64,000 nt of DNA from Bacteroidetes bacterium UBA6161 (GTDB lineage: Bacteria > Bacteroidota > Bacteroidia > NS11-12g > UBA955), in contig DIUJ01000045.1 in NCBI GenBank assembly GCA_002422315.1, positions 1 to 64,000 of the forward strand, written 5' to 3'. A program made the position numbers and the translations under genes. This document shows, piece after piece, positions 60,601 to 64,000 of this stretch. The notes below the pieces were generated by a model, which had not been told where the DNA came from, made no database searches, and saw only the letters and a program-made list of their open reading frames with translations. Within the stretch, counting starts at the first letter, position 1; each line of letters starts with the position of its first letter.

Positions 60601-63051
60601 TCTTACCTTTAAAGGTACACAGTTCGTAAGTTTCTGTATTTCATAATTTATGGGAATGCTATTCCCGATTTGTAGAGTTTTTGAAAAGGTATCCACGCAG
60701 CCTTTTCTATTTGAAATTAAAGAAAAGGTATAATTTCCGGGTTTTGTAATTGTTATTTGAGGTCTGCTAGAATACATTTCTCCGTTGGAGTAATTTAATG
60801 CAGAACTTGCATAATAGTTTTGCATACTATCCAAGGATTTGATGGGGATTGGGCTATTGTTTATAAACCAGAAATACCTGTCGCTTGGTTCTAATACTCT
60901 TGAAGAAGACCTATTTGTGAAAGTGATAGTTTGAGGCGCGCAGGGCAATACATTTGAATGTGTAAAATCTGGGTTTAAAGAATATATCGGATTTATATTT
61001 TGTATGAAAGTATCTGGAGGGCATCCATTGGTATCATTATAAGCGATTAATACTACATTTTTAACATTGTTGGCATTTAGCATGTTAAAAACAAAAGTGT
61101 CTTGTGATGGAACATCGATATTGTCTATTCTCCATTTTATTCTTGTTTCTTCTTCGGAGTTATTGGCTATTTTTGCTATGCCTGTACAAGGGTCTTGCGT
61201 GAAAATAACTCCAGCCAAGGGACCCTTAACCTCTATGATTAATTCTTTGGTAATGGTATCTGCACAAGTATTGTTTATGGTAATAAGACTTACGGTTTGC
61301 TTGCCTACGGTTTGGTATTGGTAAATCGTATCCCAAACTTCTATTGGCAAACCTGTTTTTGTGTATTTCCAGAATGATTGGATCTTCTTATTTGTAGAAT
61401 CTGTTAGGTTTACAAATTTTACATAGCTCTTGATGCAAATGAAGGTGTCTAAGTAATCAAAATCGGGATTTGTTTTCTCCCCAAAGTTAAAGTTTATCTC
61501 GTCTTCGTATTTGCAATTTCTACTGTTCACTACTTGTACTTTTATATTCCCAGAAATAGTAGAAGTAAAATTTGTAGAATATTTGTTGCTGTTGGAAACC
61601 AACTGATTATCGAGATACCAAGCAATAGATTGGATAGGGAATTTGCTATTAAAAATGGCTTCATAATCTATGCCAATAGGCACACAGCCGCTTGTATCTC
61701 CAGAGATTCGTAAGCTTGGATCTTCAATTACAATAGTATTTACTAATGAATCCTGAATCCAGCAACCATTTGGAGCTAAAAATTTATACTGTAGAGTATG
61801 GTTTCCTTCGGTAGTATACCTGAAATTTGGAGAAATAGCCCTACTCGTATCTTGGTTCCTACTTGTGAATTTCCAAAAGGCTTGTTTTACGCTATCAGAG
61901 GGTTTGAAGTTTATTTGAGAAGGGAAGGAGCAAAGCAGGGAATCGGAGAAAATGGGCTTTATCTCTGGAGTTTGTAAAAATCGAATGTCTAAAGGAATGC
62001 TAATTGAGTCTATGCAATCTGTTCCCGGAAGCTCTGCAATTAATTTTACAGTATATAATCCTTCTTGGGTGAATTCTCGGTTTGCATCTTTTGTATTTGT
62101 TGTGCTTCCATCTTCAAACCTCCAAAGCCATTCGGGTTCTTTGAGTAAATTATGTTGGCTAGTATTGCTTATTTTTACTTCTTGTTTTCTACAAATCGGG
62201 GAATTTAGAAGGGAGAAATCTGCATCTATAAATCCAAATGTAAAGGCATTTGTTTTACTAAAACTATCTACACAATTATTTTTATCTGTAATCTTTATTT
62301 TGGCGGTATAGTTTCCTGGGCTAGAATAAAAGTGAACTGGATTGCGGTTACTACTGCTATCCCCATCCCCAAAGTACCATTTAATGGAAAGAATATCATT
62401 TGGCCCGTTAAAGCTATATGCAACCCTAGCGGGATTGCTGCATGATACTTCTTTATCGCTACTTATAGAAATAGGAGCTTTGGGGAATACGTATACAAAA
62501 GAGTCTAAACTAACAACAGACTCACATTGGTTTGTGTCCTTTACAATTAAAGTAACTTTTTTGTATCCATCGAAAGTGAAAGCATGGCTAGGGTTCTGTA
62601 GTCTTCTGCTATTGCCATCTCCAAAATCCCAAATATACTGTGTAATGGGTCCGCTCCCAGGCTTGCTATTGCTGCTGAAAAGAAAAGCAGAATTTAAACA
62701 GCCTTGTTTTTTATCTACGGCAATACCTGCCTCGGGATTTTTAAAAACCTCTATGAAAGCCGTGCTTGTTTTGGTATGGAATTGTCCTGAGCTGTTTTCT
62801 ACGGTAAGGCTTACAGTATAAATTCCCGGTTGAATATATACCGCTGAGGGATTTTGTAAGGTTGATTTATTGCCATTCCCAAAGTCCCAATTCCATTTTA
62901 TAGGGCTGCCTGTACTTACATCCTGAAATTGAACAGCAAGTGGTGCGCAACCTGAAGTACTATTGGCACTAAAATTAGCCAAAATCTGAGCATGCAAGTT
63001 GGTAAAAAGCATGCAGAACATGATTGCGATAGATGCACTCAGTCGGTTCAT
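57694..63051 (-). CDS. Giant multi-PKD surface protein with T9SS type B (gliding-associated) signal
   Basis: 1785 residues. A signal peptide (about 1-21) leads into roughly a dozen PKD domains in tandem to about residue 1250, recognised by WxFGDG cores (WNWDFGNGNKS, WDFGDGNSRR, WKFTSRNQDTS). Fibronectin III-like modules follow (about 1300-1690). The end is a gliding-motility-associated/T9SS type B domain from about 1700: FAPTAFSPNNDGINDVL, EVFNRWGEKLFES and a VIAKDVTLIR end. Such proteins are surface adhesins or scaffolds in gliding Bacteroidota. Extra cysteine pairs inside several PKD domains may stabilise them. Confidence 0.93.
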   Translation of the reverse strand: MNRLSASIAIMFCMLFTNLHAQILANFSANSTSGCAPLAVQFQDVSTGSPIKWNWDFGNGNKSTLQNPSAVYIQPGIYTVSLTVENSSGQFHTKTSTAFIEVFKNPEAGIAVDKKQGCLNSAFLFSSNSKPGSGPITQYIWDFGDGNSRRLQNPSHAFTFDGYKKVTLIVKDTNQCESVVSLDSFVYVFPKAPISISSDKEVSCSNPARVAYSFNGPNDILSIKWYFGDGDSSSNRNPVHFYSSPGNYTAKIKITDKNNCVDSFSKTNAFTFGFIDADFSLLNSPICRKQEVKISNTSQHNLLKEPEWLWRFEDGSTTNTKDANREFTQEGLYTVKLIAELPGTDCIDSISIPLDIRFLQTPEIKPIFSDSLLCSFPSQINFKPSDSVKQAFWKFTSRNQDTSRAISPNFRYTTEGNHTLQYKFLAPNGCWIQDSLVNTIVIEDPSLRISGDTSGCVPIGIDYEAIFNSKFPIQSIAWYLDNQLVSNSNKYSTNFTSTISGNIKVQVVNSRNCKYEDEINFNFGEKTNPDFDYLDTFICIKSYVKFVNLTDSTNKKIQSFWKYTKTGLPIEVWDTIYQYQTVGKQTVSLITINNTCADTITKELIIEVKGPLAGVIFTQDPCTGIAKIANNSEEETRIKWRIDNIDVPSQDTFVFNMLNANNVKNVVLIAYNDTNGCPPDTFIQNINPIYSLNPDFTHSNVLPCAPQTITFTNRSSSRVLEPSDRYFWFINNSPIPIKSLDSMQNYYASSALNYSNGEMYSSRPQITITKPGNYTFSLISNRKGCVDTFSKTLQIGNSIPINYEIQKLTNCVPLKVRFTDKTINPNSKIKRNIRFGNGEFMENVPASFEYTYTNGSENGFFNAVVFFVDSNGCETWVQEKIPISGPKIDFSYSSTVSACENPIYTFQSQITSNPNGGGIYSWDLGDSTKKQGPSISHQYQDSNHFVVQLSIRDNLGCEASVSKTIVHENKKTIAKIAADTTSSPCPPLVVNFTNKSQLRPGIPLQELQWEFGDGTFSTLNNPSKTYTKPGNYTVKLHIKDSAGCVHSEIVSDLVVVKGPTGSYSFSPAVGCEPLEVSFTMQTNNPKNLVYWDLGDGETSTEKVFKKTYSKAGVFTPYLILTDTNGCRNALQANGVIRVNPNPKADFVASDFCFHSSSLFRDTTVTYGIPIVQQNWNIEGQVKTGKNTEHLFSKSGLHKVQLAVKSAANCVDTIEKWIKIYGFNPQITSDTSKVCLGQNIVFRNQSSSDTSILINQSKWLYLGEEIGMGSQIDFIPKETGKIKLGIYLQDILGCDTFQTIQTNVLVGDTFAPAPLSLLHVSVIDDQSLQIKHRATHQEDFEFYHLFSRDPNNNLLWLSQNSNPKDTFQFAKNLNTLHNVYCFTVVQQNFCGYMANPEEGDWHCSVEVSGQSDTNASILQWNAYKGWQEVEKYIVFKRNASAPNLFDSIGQVPGNVLEYIDPVDCFTDNFAYKILAVEKDGNFEKAWSDTCWVKPLYYPAVNAPYVLASSVPDNLSTSTTFVELEESRKPIAYYNIERSTDMKQYRFVDTIWPQSNVVEFYDQSKLDVQNQNYAYRVIAVDICNDKSPASNLGKTIVLRTSVNSNFKPVLNWTPYTMWEEKVAYYTIEKEINNGVFIKIGQTPTGNDTTFIDENQEINCAFTYRYRVTAVRNPSTSNSTYAYNDVISISNISKAPIESKLFAPTAFSPNNDGINDVLELKGVFIKSFHLEVFNRWGEKLFESYDCYPTWDGIYKGQLVPEGVYVYKVNAVGADDKLHVIAKDVTLIR

Positions 63052-63089
63052 TTAAAGTGTGTTTGTGTATGAAACCTATTGGTAAAAAA

Positions 63090-63097
63090 CAAAGGTA
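63090..63097 (-). promoter_or_regulatory. Predicted -7 box TACCTTTG of the PKD gene
   Basis: A TAnnTTTG match on the minus strand 38 bp before the ATG at 63051. Confidence 0.5.
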
Positions 63098-63244
63098 CAT
63101 AAATAAATGTTCATAGGGAGCTGATTTTATAGAAAATTGGGTTTTTAGACAAATTTCAAGAAAAAAACAACTACAGATATGCCTAGGATTTTCTTGTAAG
63201 TCTACCCAATGATTTTGATAAAATTCTTGTAATGTCTGATTTTC

Positions 63245-64000
63245 TTACGATTTTGTGCAACTCTTAAACCCTTGGATATATTTTTGGATTACTACAGGCC
63301 ATGTAAAGGCGAGGCTTTTGCTAATAGATTGTATTTTTAGATTTTGTAAAATGTGGGGAGGGCTTTGTAATATACTCAAAATAGCTTTTTGTAAACTTTC
63401 CTTGTCCCCGGGCTCACACAAGTATCCATTTCTTGAGCACACTAGTTCCGAAACCGCTCCTACGTCACTAGCCACAATAGCTAAGCCTCTGCCCATTGCC
63501 TCCAATATTACAGTGGGCATGCCTTCCGACAAAGAGGGTACTAGTAGGCAGTCGCATTGGTCTATAATTGTTTGTATTTTGGTTTCTTCTGTTATACGGC
63601 CGTGGTATATGTAGTTGCTGTTTGCTATTTGTTGTTCTTTTTCGATTGGCCCAATAAAATCAACTTTAAAGGAATATCTTTTCTCTAATTCCTGTAAAAC
63701 GGGGTAAAGTATATGCAAGCCTTTTCTGAATTCATTTCTGCCTACAAATACAAATCGATACACCGAATTGGCCTGTTTAGGAGAATTAGCCTGAATCCAA
63801 TTTTCGTCTATACCAATACCACATTGCCAAACCTTTTTAGAGTCGGAAATTTGCGCAAGTAGTTGGTTTAGTTTACCACCTAAGGATTGTACTTTGTCTG
63901 CTTTTTTTACTACACTTTTTGCAGGAATTTGCAGCAATTTTTTTTCAATTTTCTCCTTTACAGTAAAACCTTTTTGGAACATTTCCACTCCGTGCATGTT
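63245..64000 (-). CDS. GT4-family glycosyltransferase, 5' end outside the window
   Basis: The visible 251 residues form the C-terminal half of a GT-B fold glycosyltransferase. RFVFVGRNEFRKGLHILYPV is the start of the nucleotide-sugar domain, and CLLVPSLSEGMPTVILEAMG contains the E-x7-E motif, followed by ASDVGAVSEL and NGYLCEPGDKESL. The reading frame stays open to the last base, so the N-terminal acceptor domain lies beyond the edge; an ATG at 63997 is internal. Members transfer sugars in polysaccharide, O-antigen or glycoconjugate synthesis. Confidence 0.9.
   Translation of the reverse strand, partial: NMHGVEMFQKGFTVKEKIEKKLLQIPAKSVVKKADKVQSLGGKLNQLLAQISDSKKVWQCGIGIDENWIQANSPKQANSVYRFVFVGRNEFRKGLHILYPVLQELEKRYSFKVDFIGPIEKEQQIANSNYIYHGRITEETKIQTIIDQCDCLLVPSLSEGMPTVILEAMGRGLAIVASDVGAVSELVCSRNGYLCEPGDKESLQKAILSILQSPPHILQNLKIQSISKSLAFTWPVVIQKYIQGFKSCTKS

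Overview
This window looks like chromosomal DNA from a low-GC member of the Bacteroidota with a type IX secretion system (T9SS), probably a free-living aerobic or microaerobic relative of the Chitinophagales, Cytophagales or Flavobacteriales; the sequence does not fix the order. The evidence is three large predicted T9SS cargo proteins, TAnnTTTG promoter boxes upstream of many genes, Bacteroidota-restricted families (GSCFA, the GlmU-like left-handed-helix protein, DUF4221, the characteristic TonB C-terminal domain), and almost no Shine-Dalgarno signals. I saw no rRNA, tRNA or CRISPR array.

Layout. 1-4.8 kb is poor in genes and rich in repeats: a 91-bp tandem repeat, nested inverted repeats and pieces of a dispersed palindromic element, around a lipoprotein esterase and two unknown proteins. 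4.8-20.7 kb holds a UvrD-like helicase-nuclease with a predicted Fe-S clasp, an S10 carboxypeptidase-like enzyme, a TonB-like protein whose start codon lies inside a repeat element, a PhnA-like protein, a small transcription unit (28-codon frame plus strong terminator), a DUF2721 protein, a WG-repeat protein, an OmpA-domain protein, a PNGase F-like T9SS cargo and a Tat/lipoprotein superoxide dismutase. 21-28.7 kb is transport and housekeeping: BASS and LysE transporters, OsmC, a DUF1684/SLC13/degenerate transglycosylase operon, a GlmU-like protein and tpiA. 28.8-36.7 kb has a 1.5-kb-residue exported protein, then plsY, tatA, gatA and a GSCFA protein.

36.7-43.9 kb is the most unusual region. 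A divergent XRE regulator faces a tightly packed cassette: a small exported five-cysteine protein, a DUF4221 lipoprotein, two short thiol-motif proteins, a divergent Lgt-like membrane protein, another exported propeller-like protein, a third short CxxC protein, a four-helix membrane protein and a large propeller-like protein ending in a CxxC thioredoxin-like domain. Four proteins repeat the same strand - C-x(2,3)-C - helix start of a thioredoxin fold. I infer an envelope system that handles the thiols of the small cysteine-rich protein; its function is unknown.

44-64 kb contains a GT2 glycosyltransferase divergent from an SDR-type threonine dehydrogenase, a ccoG-fixH-TauE-like oxidase maturation cassette without ccoNOP, a TrmH-family methyltransferase, a two-component system, a BaiN/HI0933-like flavoprotein, a CCG-domain Fe-S protein, two giant T9SS cargo proteins (BNR/PA and multi-PKD) and the 3' part of a GT4 glycosyltransferase cut by the window edge.
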